Of a stretch of DNA of 64,000 nucleotides, positions 34,615-44,475 are shown one piece after another. Each line of letters begins with the position of its first letter. Position 1 is the first letter of the stretch. The DNA is from Bosea sp. OAE506 (lineage in GTDB: Bacteria; Pseudomonadota; Alphaproteobacteria; Rhizobiales; Beijerinckiaceae). The translations under genes and the position numbers were made by a program. The notes under the pieces are model-generated. The model did no database searches, had not been told where the DNA came from, and was given only the letters and a program-made list of their open reading frames with translations. Location of the stretch: assembly GCF_040546595.1 (NCBI RefSeq), contig NZ_JBEPOB010000001.1, positions 2,109,001 to 2,173,000 of the forward strand. The letters run 5' to 3'.

Positions 34615-35556
34615 ATGCTTGGCTACATCCTGCGGCGCCTGCTGGCGACGATCCCCGTGCTGGTGATCGTCGCCGTCCTGGTCTTCCTCATGCTGCGCCT
34701 GACGCCGGGCGACCCGGCCGCGGTGATCGCCGGCGACAATGCGACGACCGAGCAGATCGCCTTGATCCGCAACCGGCTCGGGCTCGACAAGCCGATCCCG
34801 ACGCAGTTCGCGATCTGGGCGGGCAACCTGATGCGGGGTGAGCTCGGGGAAAGCTTCTTCTTCAAGAAGCCGATCGGCGAGCTCATCGCGGGACGGATCG
34901 AGCCGACCCTGTCGCTCGCCTTCGCGACCATGCTGATCGCGATCTGCGTCGCGATCCCGCTCGGCGTGCTGGCGGCCTACAAGCACGGCTCCTGGATCGA
35001 CCGGATCGTGATGGGGTTCTCGGTGCTGGGCTTCTCGGTCCCGGTCTTCGTCATCGGCTACGCGCTGATCTATGTCTTCGCGATCACGCTGGGCTGGTTT
35101 CCGGTCCAGGGCTACCAGCCGATCTCGAGCGGGTTCGGCGGCTTCCTGCAGCGTCTGGTGCTGCCGGCCGTGACGCTCTCGGTGATCTACATCGCGCTGA
35201 TCGCGCGGATGACGCGGGCGAGCGTGCTCGAGGTTCTGAACGAGGATTACATCCGCACCGCGCGCGCCAAGGGGCAGGTTGAGCGCAAGATCCTGTTCCG
35301 CCATGCGCTCAAGAACGCGGCGGTGCCGATCGTCACCGTCGTCGGCATCGGCATCGCGCTGCTGATCGGGGGGGTCGTGGTCACCGAGAGCGTCTATGCG
35401 ATCCCCGGCCTCGGCCGGCTCACGGTCGATGCGGTGCTGGCGCGCGACTACCCGACCATCCAGGCCGTCATCCTGCTGTTCTCGGGCGTCTATGTCGGCA
35501 TCAACCTGCTGATCGACCTCGCCTACAGCCTGTTCGACCCGAGGATCCGCTATTGA
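34615..35556 (+). CDS. Oligopeptide ABC transporter permease (DppB type)
   Basis: A 313-residue permease with six predicted transmembrane helices. It begins LGYILRRLLATIPVLVIVAV, has the family motif LRLTPGDPAAVIAGDNAT at about 30-47, and the EAA loop EVLNEDYIRTARAKGQVERK followed by HALKNAAVPIVTVVGIGIA. It ends [16 protein letters not shown]. Its stop overlaps the next gene's TTG start (TTGA), so the two permeases are translationally coupled. It forms half of the inner-membrane channel of the importer headed by the binding protein at 33016. Confidence 0.95.
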   Translation: MLGYILRRLLATIPVLVIVAVLVFLMLRLTPGDPAAVIAGDNATTEQIALIRNRLGLDKPIPTQFAIWAGNLMRGELGESFFFKKPIGELIAGRIEPTLSLAFATMLIAICVAIPLGVLAAYKHGSWIDRIVMGFSVLGFSVPVFVIGYALIYVFAITLGWFPVQGYQPISSGFGGFLQRLVLPAVTLSVIYIALIARMTRASVLEVLNEDYIRTARAKGQVERKILFRHALKNAAVPIVTVVGIGIALLIGGVVVTESVYAIPGLGRLTVDAVLARDYPTIQAVILLFSGVYVGINLLIDLAYSLFDPRIRY

Positions 35557-36479
35557 GCGCCGAGCCGACACTCCTGGCGCCCGCCGCCTCCGAGCCGGTT
35601 GCGCCGGCGCGGACGGTGCTGAGGCGCCTGCTGCACAACCCCGTGGTCGTGATCGGGGCCGGGGTGCTGTTGCTGATGGCGCTGCTGGGGCTGCTCGCGC
35701 CCATGCTCGGCACGATGGATCCGACCGCGATCAATCCCAGCACGCGCAACCGCGTGCCGGGCTTCGAGCGGACGATCCGCGCCGACGACGGCACGACGAC
35801 GGTCTTCAAGCACCGTATGGGCACGGATTCGCTGGGCCGCGACGTCTATAGCCGCGTCGTCTACGGCGCCCGCGTGTCGCTGCTGATCGCCGTCTCCGTC
35901 GCCTCGATCGCGATCGCCATCGGCCTCGTGATCGGGCTGGTGGCCGGCTATGTCCGGCCGCTCGACGGCATCATCATGCGCTTCATGGACGGGCTGATGG
36001 CGATCCCCGGCATCCTGCTGGCTATCGCCGTCGTGTCGTTGTTCCGCAGCGGCCTGACTTCGGTGATCGCCGCGATCATCGTGCCCGAAATCCCCCGTGT
36101 CGTGCGGGTGGTCCGCTCGATCGTGCTGTCGGTGCGCGAGGAACCCTATGTCGAGGCCGCGATCATGGCCGGCACGCGGCTGCCCAAGCTGATGGTCCGC
36201 CATATCCTGCCCAACACTATCGCGCCGCTGATCGTGCAGGGCACCTTCATCGCAGCGTCGGCGATCCTGGTGGAGGCGATCCTGTCCTTCCTCGGCATCG
36301 GCATCCCGCCGGAGATCCCGACCTGGGGCAACATCATGGCGGAGGGGCGCAACCTCTTCCGCGTCTTCCCGCACAACATCCTCTATCCCGGCATCTTCCT
36401 CGGTATCACCGTGCTGGCCGTCAACATGCTGGGCGACGGGCTGCGCGACACCCTCGACCCGAAGATGACCGGCCGATGA
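35553..36479 (+). CDS. Oligopeptide ABC transporter permease (DppC type), TTG start
   Basis: A 308-residue permease. The start is TTG at 35553, overlapping the TGA of the preceding gene; this is the only start compatible with the tight overlap and with the N-terminal tail before the first helix ([20 protein letters not shown]). The DppC features are [20 protein letters not shown] at about 89-108, the EAA loop in [20 protein letters not shown] and the terminal [17 protein letters not shown]. Its stop overlaps the ATPase start by ATGA. Together with the DppB-type subunit it makes the translocation pore. Confidence 0.94.
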   Translation: MSAEPTLLAPAASEPVAPARTVLRRLLHNPVVVIGAGVLLLMALLGLLAPMLGTMDPTAINPSTRNRVPGFERTIRADDGTTTVFKHRMGTDSLGRDVYSRVVYGARVSLLIAVSVASIAIAIGLVIGLVAGYVRPLDGIIMRFMDGLMAIPGILLAIAVVSLFRSGLTSVIAAIIVPEIPRVVRVVRSIVLSVREEPYVEAAIMAGTRLPKLMVRHILPNTIAPLIVQGTFIAASAILVEAILSFLGIGIPPEIPTWGNIMAEGRNLFRVFPHNILYPGIFLGITVLAVNMLGDGLRDTLDPKMTGR

Positions 36480-38116
36480 GCGATGCACAGACACCCGTCC
36501 TGGAGATCGCCGGGCTGAACATCGCCTTGCCCGGTGGCGGCGACCGGGCGCTGGCTGTCGACAATGTCTCGCTCAGCGTTGGCGCGGGCGAGATCGTCTG
36601 CGTCGTCGGCGAGTCGGGCTCGGGCAAGTCCGTCACCGCCTTCTCGGTGATGGGGCTGCTCGCCAAGGCGCTGAAGCCCGTGGCGGGGGCCATCAGGCTG
36701 GAGGGCGAGGATCTGCTGACGGCGTCGCCGCAGCGGCTGCGGGCGCTGCGCGGCGACCGCATGGCGATGATCTTCCAGGAGCCGATGACGGCGCTGAACC
36801 CGGTGCTGACGATCGGCGACCAGATCGAGGAGGTGCTGCGCATCCACACCGATCTCGGCCCGGCTGAGCGGCGCGCGCAGGTTCTCGCCATGCTGGAGGC
36901 GATGCGCCTGCCCGAGCCGGAGCGGATGCACGCCTCCTATCCGCACCAGATCTCGGGTGGGCAGCGCCAGCGCGTGATGATCGCCGCCGCGCTGATCCTC
37001 GATCCCGCGCTGCTGATCGCCGACGAGCCGACAACCGCGCTCGACGTCACCACGCAGGCGCAGATCCTGAAGCTGATCAAGGACATGCAGAGCCGTCGCG
37101 GCACGGGCGTCCTGTTCATCACCCATGATTTCGGGGTCGTCGCGGAAATCGCCGACCGGGTCGTGGTGATGGAGAAGGGCCGCGTCGTCGAGCAGGGCGC
37201 CGCGGCCGATGTCCTGACGCGCCCGCAGCATCCCTACACTCAGATGCTGATCGCTGCGGTTCCCAGCCTGAAGCCCGCGCAGCGCCAGCCGGTGCTCGGG
37301 CCGCTCGCGCTGGAAACGGCCGGGCTCGGCAAGACCTACAGTTCCAAGGCGCTGTTCCGGAAGGAGCGGGTCGTCCACGCGGCGAAGGACGTTGCGATCC
37401 GCGTGCGGCGGGGCGAGACGGTCGGCATCGTCGGGGAGTCGGGCTCGGGCAAGACCACGGTCGCGCGCTGCATCGCGCGGCTGATGCCACCCAGCGTCGG
37501 CTCCATCCTGGTGCCGGACATCGACATCGCGCAGCTGCCCGAGCGGCGGCTGAGGCCCTATCGCCGCAAGATCCAGGTGGTCTTCCAGGACCCATTTCGC
37601 TCGCTCAATCCGCGCCGGACGGTCGGGGCCTCGATCATCGAGGGGCCGATGAATTTCGGCCTCGGCGAGACGGAGGCGCTGCAGCGGGCGCGCGACCTGA
37701 TGGCACTGGTCGGCCTGCAGCCCAATGCGCTGGAGCGCTATCCGCACCAGTTCTCGGGCGGGCAGCGCCAGCGCATCGCGATCGCCCGGGCTCTGGCGAT
37801 GGAGCCGGAGATCCTGATCGCAGACGAGGCGGTCTCGGCGCTCGACGTCTCCGTGCAGAAGCAGGTGCTGGCGCTGCTGGCCGATGTGCAGGCGCGCTTC
37901 AACCTGGCGATCCTGTTCATCACCCATGATCTGCGGGTGGCCGCCCAGATCTGCGACCGCATCGTTGTGATGGAAAAGGGGGTTGTCGTCGAGCAGGGCG
38001 CGACCTCGCAGGTCTTCGCTGCGCCGGCGCATGCCTATACACGTGCCCTGATCGAGGCCGCGCCAGGTCGCGATTTCGCCACGGGCACCGCCACCGTTGA
38101 CGCGGTCGATGCCTGA
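36476..38116 (+). CDS. Oligopeptide ABC transporter, fused dual ATPase (DppD-DppF type)
   Basis: A 546-residue protein with two ABC ATPase domains. Domain 1 has Walker A GESGSGKS at 45-52, signature ISGGQRQR at about 159-166 and Walker B LIADEP. Domain 2 has Walker A GESGSGKT at 320-327 and signature FSGGQRQR, with [11 protein letters not shown], an alanine in place of the usual proline after the catalytic Glu. Both have the oligopeptide C-terminal motif ([16 protein letters not shown]). It ends the transporter operon. Its architecture is the same as that of the ATPase at 20390, so the two importers are paralogous systems with separate neighbours. Confidence 0.95.
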   Translation: MSDAQTPVLEIAGLNIALPGGGDRALAVDNVSLSVGAGEIVCVVGESGSGKSVTAFSVMGLLAKALKPVAGAIRLEGEDLLTASPQRLRALRGDRMAMIFQEPMTALNPVLTIGDQIEEVLRIHTDLGPAERRAQVLAMLEAMRLPEPERMHASYPHQISGGQRQRVMIAAALILDPALLIADEPTTALDVTTQAQILKLIKDMQSRRGTGVLFITHDFGVVAEIADRVVVMEKGRVVEQGAAADVLTRPQHPYTQMLIAAVPSLKPAQRQPVLGPLALETAGLGKTYSSKALFRKERVVHAAKDVAIRVRRGETVGIVGESGSGKTTVARCIARLMPPSVGSILVPDIDIAQLPERRLRPYRRKIQVVFQDPFRSLNPRRTVGASIIEGPMNFGLGETEALQRARDLMALVGLQPNALERYPHQFSGGQRQRIAIARALAMEPEILIADEAVSALDVSVQKQVLALLADVQARFNLAILFITHDLRVAAQICDRIVVMEKGVVVEQGATSQVFAAPAHAYTRALIEAAPGRDFATGTATVDAVDA

Positions 38117-38158
38117 CCGGATAGTCCCGCTCCCTCGGGGGTCGACGGAAGCGGGCGC

Positions 38159-38941
38159 ATGGACGACGAAATCCTCTACGTGGTGGACAACGGGATCGGC
38201 ACGATCACGCTCAACCGCCCCCAGGCCCGCAACGCGCTGACCTTCGCGATGTATGAGCGGCTGGCGGCCATCTGCAGCGACCCGGCCGCGCATGGCGCGC
38301 CGAAGGTGCTGGTCGTCACCGGCGCCGGCGACCGCGCCTTCGCCGCCGGAACCGACATCGCGCAGTTCCGCAGCTTCGCCTCGGCGCAGGATGCGCTGGA
38401 TTACGAGGAGAAGATCGAGCGGGTCATCACCGCCATCGAGTGCTGCCCGGTGCCGATGATCGCGGCGATCGCGGGGGCGGTGACCGGCGGCGGCGCCAGC
38501 ATTGCCTGCGCCTGCGACATCCGCATCGCCACGCCGACGGCCCGCTTCGGCTTTCCGATCGCGCGCACGCTGGGCAACTGCCTGTCGATGGCGAACTACG
38601 CCCGACTCGCGGCGCTCCTGGGGCCGGCCCGGGTCAAGGACATCGTCTTCACCGCGCGGCTGATCGAGGCGGAGGAGGGGCACCGCGTCGGCCTCTACAG
38701 CGAGATCGTCGCCGATCACGCGGCGCTGATGAGCCGGGCCCGCGAACTGGCGACGACCATCGCCGGGCATGCGCCGCTGACCATGCGGGCCACGAAGGAG
38801 GCGCTGCGCCGGCTGACCGCGGCCACGGTGCCCGCCGATGGCGGCGACGACCTGGTGGTGATGTGCTACGACAGCGCCGATTTCCGCGAGGGCATGGAGG
38901 CTTTCCTCGGCAAGCGGCCTGCGCTCTGGCAGGGTCGCTGA
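38159..38941 (+). CDS. Crotonase-fold protein (enoyl-CoA hydratase/isomerase family) lacking both catalytic Glu
   Basis: A 260-residue crotonase-superfamily protein. The first oxyanion-hole segment is FAAGTDIAQF at about 61-70, and the second is AVTGGGASIACACDIRIA at about 107-124. Aligning by eye to mitochondrial crotonase, the two acid/base glutamates fall on Ser114 (GGAS) and Ile134 (FGFPIA). It is therefore unlikely to hydrate enoyl-CoA by the usual mechanism and may be an isomerase, hydrolase or lyase of an acyl-CoA. It starts 42 bases after the transporter ATPase and may be the last gene of that operon. The true substrate is not evident. Confidence 0.85.
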   Translation: MDDEILYVVDNGIGTITLNRPQARNALTFAMYERLAAICSDPAAHGAPKVLVVTGAGDRAFAAGTDIAQFRSFASAQDALDYEEKIERVITAIECCPVPMIAAIAGAVTGGGASIACACDIRIATPTARFGFPIARTLGNCLSMANYARLAALLGPARVKDIVFTARLIEAEEGHRVGLYSEIVADHAALMSRARELATTIAGHAPLTMRATKEALRRLTAATVPADGGDDLVVMCYDSADFREGMEAFLGKRPALWQGR

Positions 38942-39010
38942 GGCGACAGGCCGGCGGCGGGTTTACGCTTCGGCCTTCTATCGCCTAGATGCGCCTATTG
39001 AACGGGAGCG

Positions 39011-40108
39011 ATGGCGGCCTTGCCGACGAGTTCGAGGTTTCTGGTAACGGGTGGCGCGGGCTTCATCGGCTCGGCCGTGGTGCGCAGGCTGATCGCCGAG
39101 ACGGACGCGACCGTCTGCGTCGTCGACAAGCTGACCTATGCCGGCAATCTGGCGTCGCTGGCGCCGGTCTCTTCCGATCCGCGCTATCGCTTCGAGAAGG
39201 CGGATATCGCCGACGGCGAGCGGATGCGGGCGATCTTCGCTGATTTCGACCCCGATATCGTGCTGCATCTCGCCGCCGAAAGTCATGTCGACCGCTCGAT
39301 CGACGGGCCGGGCGCCTTCATCGACACCAATATCGTCGGTTCCTTCGTGCTGCTGCAGGAGGCGCTGCGGCACTGGCGCGGGCTCGATGGCGTGCGGCGC
39401 GAGGCCTTTCGCTTCCACCACATCTCGACCGACGAGGTCTTCGGCTCGCTCGGGCCCGATGGGTTGTTCGACGAGGCGACGGCCTATGCGCCGACCTCGC
39501 CCTATTCTGCCTCCAAGGCGGCTTCCGACCATCTGGTGCGGGCCTGGCACCACACCTATGGGCTGCCGACGCTCGTCACCAACTGCTCGAACAATTACGG
39601 GCCCTATCATTTCCCGGAAAAGCTGATTCCGCTGATGATCATCAACGCGGTCGAGGGCAAGCCGCTGCCGATCTATGGCGATGGCCGCAATGTGCGCGAC
39701 TGGCTCTATGTCGAGGACCATGCCGAGGCGCTGCTGCTGGTGGCGCAGCAGGGCCGGCCGGGCGAGACCTATGCGATCGGCGGATCGGCCGAGATGTCGA
39801 ACCGGGAGGTCGTCGGTGCGATCTGCGCGCTGCTCGACGAGATGCGGCCCGATCCCGCCGGGCCGCATGCGCGGCTGATCACCCATGTCGCAGACCGGCC
39901 CGGCCATGATGCGCGCTATGCGATCGACGCCGGCAAGATCCGCCGCGAGCTCGGCTGGGCGCCGAGGCAGAGCTTCGCCAGCGGTCTGCGCCGCACCGTG
40001 GAATGGTATCTCGCCCATGCCGACTGGTGGAACGACATCCGCTCCGGGGTCTATCGCGGCGAGCGTCTCGGCACCGGTGCGGTCCCGGCGGCCGATGGGG
40101 GCCGCTGA
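39011..40108 (+). CDS. rfbB: dTDP-glucose 4,6-dehydratase
   Basis: A 365-residue extended SDR that converts dTDP-glucose to dTDP-4-keto-6-deoxyglucose, the second step of dTDP-L-rhamnose synthesis. The NAD-binding motif GGAGFIG is at 14-20, [11 protein letters not shown] at about 86-96, the catalytic Asp141 and Glu142 lie in STDEVFG, and Tyr165-x3-Lys169 in YSASK. The typical [20 protein letters not shown] segment and a [11 protein letters not shown] motif follow. It heads the rfbB-rfbC-rfbD-rfbA operon, with the rfbC start two bases after its stop. Product use is presumably in the surface polysaccharide built from this locus. Confidence 0.96.
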   Translation: MAALPTSSRFLVTGGAGFIGSAVVRRLIAETDATVCVVDKLTYAGNLASLAPVSSDPRYRFEKADIADGERMRAIFADFDPDIVLHLAAESHVDRSIDGPGAFIDTNIVGSFVLLQEALRHWRGLDGVRREAFRFHHISTDEVFGSLGPDGLFDEATAYAPTSPYSASKAASDHLVRAWHHTYGLPTLVTNCSNNYGPYHFPEKLIPLMIINAVEGKPLPIYGDGRNVRDWLYVEDHAEALLLVAQQGRPGETYAIGGSAEMSNREVVGAICALLDEMRPDPAGPHARLITHVADRPGHDARYAIDAGKIRRELGWAPRQSFASGLRRTVEWYLAHADWWNDIRSGVYRGERLGTGAVPAADGGR

Positions 40109-40110
40109 CG

Positions 40111-40668
40111 ATGCTGCACGTCGAGTCGACGGCGCTGCCGGCGGTCAGGATCATCGAATCCAAGCGGTTCGGCGACCATCGCGGTTTCTTTTCGGAGACC
40201 TATAGCCGCCAGGCCTTCGCCGAGGCCGGGATCACGCTCGATTTCGTGCAGGACAATCATTCACTCTCGGCGGCGGTAGGCACACTGCGCGGCCTGCATT
40301 TCCAGGCGCCGCCCTTCGCGCAGGACAAGCTGATCCGTGTGCCGCGCGGGCGCATCCTCGACATCGCGGTCGATATCCGCGTCTCCTCGCCGGATTTCGG
40401 CAAGTTTGTGGCGGTCGAGCTGTCGGCGGCGAACTGGCGGCAGATGCTGGTGCCCGCCGGCTTCGCCCATGGCTTCGTCACGCTCGAGCCCGACACTGAG
40501 GTGATCTACAAGGTCAGCGCGCCCTATGCGCCGGAGCATGACCACGGCCTCGCCTTCGACGATCCCGCGCTCGGCATCGATTGGGGCCTGCCGGCAGAGC
40601 GCCTGATCCTCTCCGACAAGGACCGCCGGCACCCGCGCCTGGCCGAGCTGCCGCGGTATTTCGCGTGA
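40111..40668 (+). CDS. rfbC: dTDP-4-dehydrorhamnose 3,5-epimerase
   Basis: A 185-residue cupin-fold epimerase acting on dTDP-4-keto-6-deoxyglucose, third step of dTDP-rhamnose synthesis. It has [15 protein letters not shown] at about 20-34 and [20 protein letters not shown] with the catalytic His in LRGLHFQ, then [20 protein letters not shown]. The catalytic Tyr/Phe region is in [20 protein letters not shown], and the end has [10 protein letters not shown]. All positions match RmlC. It begins two bases after rfbB and overlaps rfbD by GTGA. Confidence 0.96.
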   Translation: MLHVESTALPAVRIIESKRFGDHRGFFSETYSRQAFAEAGITLDFVQDNHSLSAAVGTLRGLHFQAPPFAQDKLIRVPRGRILDIAVDIRVSSPDFGKFVAVELSAANWRQMLVPAGFAHGFVTLEPDTEVIYKVSAPYAPEHDHGLAFDDPALGIDWGLPAERLILSDKDRRHPRLAELPRYFA

Positions 40669-41570
40669 GGGTCGTCGTCACCGGACGCGAGGGCCAAGTC
40701 GCGCGGGCGCTGGCCGAGCGCGCGCCGGCCGCGGGCGTGACGCTGATCGCCCTTGGGCGGCCGGAACTCGATCTCGAACGCCCGCAGACGATCGCGCCGG
40801 CGCTGGCGGCGGCACGGCCGGACATCGTCGTCAACGCCGCCGCCCATACGGCGGTCGATCTCGCCGAGAGCGAGGAGGCGCAGGCCTTCGCGGTCAACGC
40901 CGCCGGTGCGGGCGCGGTCGCCGCCGCGGCGAGGACGCTTGGCGTGCCCGTGATCCAGATCTCGACCGATTATGTCTTCGACGGCAGCTCGCCGCAGCCT
41001 TATCGCGAGGACGACGCGACCGGTCCGGTGTCGGCCTATGGCCGCAGCAAGCTGGCCGGCGAGCAGGCCGTGGCGGCGGCGACGCCCGATCACGCCATCC
41101 TTCGTACCGCATGGGTCTATGCGCCCTACGGCCGGAACTTCGTTCGCACCATGCTGCGGCTGGGCGAGAGCCGCGACGAGGTGTCGGTCGTCTGCGACCA
41201 GATCGGCTGCCCGAGCTCGGCCCTCGACATTGCGGACGCGGTTTTGTCCGTGGCGCGAAACCTCGCCGGCGCGCCTGCCGAGCCGGTTCTGCGCGGCGTC
41301 TTCCACATGGCCGCGCAGGGCGAGGCCGACTGGGCGTCCTTCGCGGAGGCGATTTTCGCGGAGGCGGCCGCGCTCGGGCGCCGGCCCGTCGCGGTCCGGC
41401 GCATCGTCACCAGCGATTATCCGACGCCGGCGCGACGGCCGGCCAATTCCCGCCTCGACGGGACGAAGCTCGCCGCCGCGCATGGTGTGCGGCTGCCGCC
41501 CTGGCGCGGTTCGCTCGCCGCCTGCGTCGCGCGGCTGCTGCAGCAGGAAGCATTGGAACAGAAGCCATGA
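40665..41570 (+). CDS. rfbD: dTDP-4-dehydrorhamnose reductase
   Basis: A 301-residue SDR-type reductase that makes dTDP-L-rhamnose with NAD(P)H. It starts with GTG (40665) overlapping the rfbC stop. The cofactor motif is [12 protein letters not shown], a GxxGQ form typical of Rml[21 protein letters not shown] follows at about 56-75, then STDYVFDG and the catalytic YGRSKLAGE. The C-terminal RRPANSRLD motif is present. It overlaps the rfbA start by ATGA. No unusual features apart from the alanine-rich, high-GC codon use common to the window. Confidence 0.95.
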   Translation: MRVVVTGREGQVARALAERAPAAGVTLIALGRPELDLERPQTIAPALAAARPDIVVNAAAHTAVDLAESEEAQAFAVNAAGAGAVAAAARTLGVPVIQISTDYVFDGSSPQPYREDDATGPVSAYGRSKLAGEQAVAAATPDHAILRTAWVYAPYGRNFVRTMLRLGESRDEVSVVCDQIGCPSSALDIADAVLSVARNLAGAPAEPVLRGVFHMAAQGEADWASFAEAIFAEAAALGRRPVAVRRIVTSDYPTPARRPANSRLDGTKLAAAHGVRLPPWRGSLAACVARLLQQEALEQKP

Positions 41571-42466
41571 AGGGCATCATTCTCGCCGGCGGATCCGGCA
41601 CGCGGCTCCACCCGATGACGCTCGCGATGTCGAAGCAGCTTCTGCCTGTCTACGACAAGCCGATGATCTACTACCCGCTGACCACGCTGATGCTGGCGGA
41701 TATCCGGGACATCCTGATCATCTCCACCCCCTTCGACCTGCCGCATTTCCAGCGCCTGCTCGGCGACGGCTCGGAATGGGGGCTGAGGCTGAGCTATGCC
41801 GAGCAGCCCCATCCCGGCGGGCTGGCGCAGGCCTATCTGATCGGGGCCGATTTCGTCGCCGGCGAGCCTTCGGCGCTGATCCTCGGCGACAATCTCTTCT
41901 ACGGTCACGCGCTGACGGCGATGATGCGCGCGGCGCGCCAGCGCCAGGGCGGGGCCACCGTCTTCGCCTATCAGGTGCGCGATCCCGAACGTTACGGCGT
42001 CGTCAGCTTCGACGCCGCGGGCAAGGCCCTCTCGATCGAAGAGAAGCCCAAGGCCCCCCGCTCCAACTGGGCGGTGACGGGTCTCTATTTCTACGACGCG
42101 CAGGTCGTCGAGATCGCTGCCTCGCTCGCCCCCTCGCCACGGGGCGAACTCGAGATCACCGACGTCAACCGCGCCTATCTGGCGCGAGGCGAACTCGCCG
42201 TGGAGCGCATGGGGCGCGGTTTCGCCTGGCTCGACACCGGCACGCCCGACAGCCTGCTGCAGGCGAGCGAGTTCGTCCGCACGCTGGAAAGCCGCCAGGA
42301 TCTGCGGATCGCCTGCCCCGAGGAAATCGCCTGCCGCCAGGGCTGGATCGACACAGCCCAGCTCGAGACCCTTGGCTCCCGATTGTCGAAAAGCGACTAC
42401 GGGCAATATCTGCTGCGGATGGCCGCCGAAATCGCCGCGGCTCCGGGCGAGCAGACCGAGTTCTGA
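41567..42466 (+). CDS. rfbA: Glucose-1-phosphate thymidylyltransferase
   Basis: A 299-residue nucleotidyltransferase that makes dTDP-glucose from dTTP and glucose 1-phosphate, the committed step of the rhamnose pathway. The N-terminal signature is [17 protein letters not shown], followed by [31 protein letters not shown] at about 104-114 carries the metal-binding Asp, and [20 protein letters not shown] is present. The length and the Q/D-loop pattern match RmlA. ATG 41567 overlaps the rfbD stop (ATGA), so the four rhamnose genes are translationally coupled in the order B-C-D-A. Confidence 0.96.
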   Translation: MKGIILAGGSGTRLHPMTLAMSKQLLPVYDKPMIYYPLTTLMLADIRDILIISTPFDLPHFQRLLGDGSEWGLRLSYAEQPHPGGLAQAYLIGADFVAGEPSALILGDNLFYGHALTAMMRAARQRQGGATVFAYQVRDPERYGVVSFDAAGKALSIEEKPKAPRSNWAVTGLYFYDAQVVEIAASLAPSPRGELEITDVNRAYLARGELAVERMGRGFAWLDTGTPDSLLQASEFVRTLESRQDLRIACPEEIACRQGWIDTAQLETLGSRLSKSDYGQYLLRMAAEIAAAPGEQTEF

Positions 42467-42559
42467 CGTAAGGCGAAGCCAGTCCTGTGCCGAAACAGGC
42501 CAGAACAGGCTGGCCTCGTTCTTGCAAAACGGACCGCAAGAGAGTGGCGGGAGGTTCCG

Positions 42560-42838
42560 GTGGCCGACATCAAGACGATACAGGCCTTCGATTCCTGCGT
42601 CTGCGGTGCGGTGTCGGTCGTGGCGCCGCCCGTGATCGCGGACGATGCACCGGTCACCTGCGGTGGCTGTTCCCGGGTTATCGGATCCTGGCTCGGCTAC
42701 AAATCCTTCGTCGGTCGCGCGCTCGAGCGGGAAACGGGCGGGTCCGCCCGATCGGGCTGGATCTGCGTGGATCCGATGCCAATGGGCGTGGCTCTCGCGG
42801 CTCCCTCGGGCGGCGCGTGGCGGCCCCTGGTTTCATAG
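42560..42838 (+). CDS. Small zinc-ribbon-like hypothetical protein (92 aa)
   Basis: A GTG start at 42560 with a strong CGGGAGG Shine-Dalgarno at about 42547-42553. The product has C13-x-C15 and C34-x2-C37 in DSCVCGAVSV and PVTCGGCSRV, a spacing typical of a small zinc ribbon, plus C69. The C-terminal third is glycine/alanine-rich with little pattern. I recognise no family. It lies between rfbA and the UDP-glucose dehydrogenase gene on the same strand. Whether it acts in polysaccharide synthesis is unknown. The 207 bases that follow it contain no convincing gene. Confidence 0.5.
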   Translation: MADIKTIQAFDSCVCGAVSVVAPPVIADDAPVTCGGCSRVIGSWLGYKSFVGRALERETGGSARSGWICVDPMPMGVALAAPSGGAWRPLVS

Positions 42839-43045
42839 GGCTGGGGAAGCTGTCGATCTCCGCAGCGCGACGAGCGGCCCAGACGGCGCCAAGGGATGGC
42901 ACCTGCGGAGCGAGGGGCGGTCATATCGTTGAAGTCGGCCGGGTCTATCGGCTGAGCGCCCGGATCCGCGAAGGACTTGGGCGACCCGTCTCCGCATGGT
43001 AAGCGCGCTACGGGATTGGTTTGGGACGGTTTTGGGGAGTGTCCG

Positions 43046-44392
43046 ATGAAGATCGTGATGGTCGGGTCAGGTTATGTCGGGCTGGTGTCCGGCGCCTGCT
43101 TCGCGGATTTCGGCCATGAGGTCGTCTGCGTCGACAAGATGGAGAGTAAGATCGCGGCGCTGAAGCAGGGCGAGATCCCGATCTTCGAGCCCGGCCTGTC
43201 GGAACTCGTGCGCAGCAATGCCGAGGCCGGGCGCCTGTCCTTCACGACCGATCTGGCCGGGCCGGTCGCCCAGGCGGATTCGGTCTTCATCGCGGTCGGC
43301 ACCCCCTCGCGGCGTGGCGACGGCTTTGCCGACCTATCCTATGTCTATGCCGCGGCGCGCGAGATCGCCCATGCGCTCGACGGCTACACCGTCATCGTGA
43401 CGAAATCGACGGTGCCGGTCGGGACCGGCGACGAGGTCGAGCGGATCATCCGCGAGCTGCGCCCGGATGCCGATTTCGCCGTCGTCTCGAATCCCGAATT
43501 CCTGCGCGAGGGCGCGGCGATCGACGACTTCAAGCGCCCGGACCGCATCGTCATCGGCACGGACGACCCGCGCGCCCAGACGCTGATGGCCGATGTCTAC
43601 CGGCCGCTCTACCTCAACAGCGCGCCGATCCTGAACACCAGCCGCCGCACGGCCGAGCTGACCAAATACGCCGCCAACGCCTTCCTCGCGACGAAGATCA
43701 CCTTCATCAACGAAATGGCGGATCTGTGCGAGCAGGTCGGCGCCAATGTGCAGGACGTGGCGCGCGGCATGGGCCTCGACAACCGCATCGGGAGCAAGTT
43801 CCTGCATGCCGGGCCGGGCTATGGCGGCTCCTGCTTCCCGAAGGACACGCTGGCGCTGATCAAGACGGCGCAGGATTACGGAACGCCCTCGCGCATCGTC
43901 GAGGCTGTCGCCTCCGTCAACGATCTGCGCAAGCGGGCGATGGCGAAGAAGGTCGTCGCGGCCTGCGGCGGCTCGGTGCGCGGCAAGACCATCGCCGTGC
44001 TGGGTCTGACCTTCAAGCCGAACACCGACGACATGCGCGACGCGCCTTCGCTGTCGATCGTCACCGCGCTGCAGGATGGCGGCGCGACCATCCGCGCCTT
44101 CGATCCGGAGGGCATGGAGCAGGCCAAGGGCATGCTGCCGGGCGGCGTCGTCTACTGCAACGACGCCTATGAATGCGTCGAGGGTGCGCATGCGGCGGTG
44201 ATCGTCACCGAGTGGAACATCTTCCGCGCGCTCGATTTCCAGCGGCTCAAGGCTACCATGGCGGCGCCGGTCCTCATCGATCTACGCAATGTCTACCGGG
44301 CCGAACAGGTCCGCGCCAAGGGTTTTACCTATGTCGATGTCGGGCGTGGTGTCCTCGCGCCCGAGGCAAGGAAGAAATATAACGCAGCCTAA
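43046..44392 (+). CDS. ugd: UDP-glucose 6-dehydrogenase
   Basis: A 448-residue enzyme that oxidises UDP-glucose to UDP-glucuronate with two NAD+. The N-terminal Rossmann motif is VGSGYVGLVSGACFADFGHE at 6-25, with AVGTPSRRGDG at about 83-93 and KSTVPVGTG at 120-128. The catalytic Cys263 is in GPGYGGSCFPKDT, and the C-terminal domain has LTFKPNTDDMRDAPSL. ATG 43046 is the obvious start because similarity begins at MKIVMVG; the frame is open a little further upstream. UDP-glucuronate is also the substrate of the epimerase gene at 62263. Confidence 0.96.
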   Translation: MKIVMVGSGYVGLVSGACFADFGHEVVCVDKMESKIAALKQGEIPIFEPGLSELVRSNAEAGRLSFTTDLAGPVAQADSVFIAVGTPSRRGDGFADLSYVYAAAREIAHALDGYTVIVTKSTVPVGTGDEVERIIRELRPDADFAVVSNPEFLREGAAIDDFKRPDRIVIGTDDPRAQTLMADVYRPLYLNSAPILNTSRRTAELTKYAANAFLATKITFINEMADLCEQVGANVQDVARGMGLDNRIGSKFLHAGPGYGGSCFPKDTLALIKTAQDYGTPSRIVEAVASVNDLRKRAMAKKVVAACGGSVRGKTIAVLGLTFKPNTDDMRDAPSLSIVTALQDGGATIRAFDPEGMEQAKGMLPGGVVYCNDAYECVEGAHAAVIVTEWNIFRALDFQRLKATMAAPVLIDLRNVYRAEQVRAKGFTYVDVGRGVLAPEARKKYNAA

Positions 44393-44415
44393 CTCCTATA
44401 CGGTTTGCCTGAGAC

Positions 44416-44430
44416 TTATCCCCGGCACCT
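44416..44430 (+). repeat. Shared upstream motif, copy 1
   Basis: TTATCCCCGGCACCT lies 46 bases before the start of the first virion-like gene. A near-identical 15-mer (two differences) lies at 49000-49014, upstream of the other phage-type gene. A CCCCG/CGGGG inverted repeat overlaps this copy. It could be a shared regulatory element. Confidence 0.4.
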
Positions 44431-44475
44431 CGGGGCATGCCTAGACTTCCCCTCCATCCAGCGAGGGGATCAATC

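Noticed and set aside
42487..43002. A plus-strand frame covering the gap before ugd as a gene
   Set aside because: It overlaps the better supported 42560 gene and has no ribosome-binding site or domain pattern; its last part shows no similarity that I recognise.
44420..44435. CCCCG/CGGGG repeat after ugd as a terminator
   Set aside because: The stem is only five base pairs and no T-run follows.
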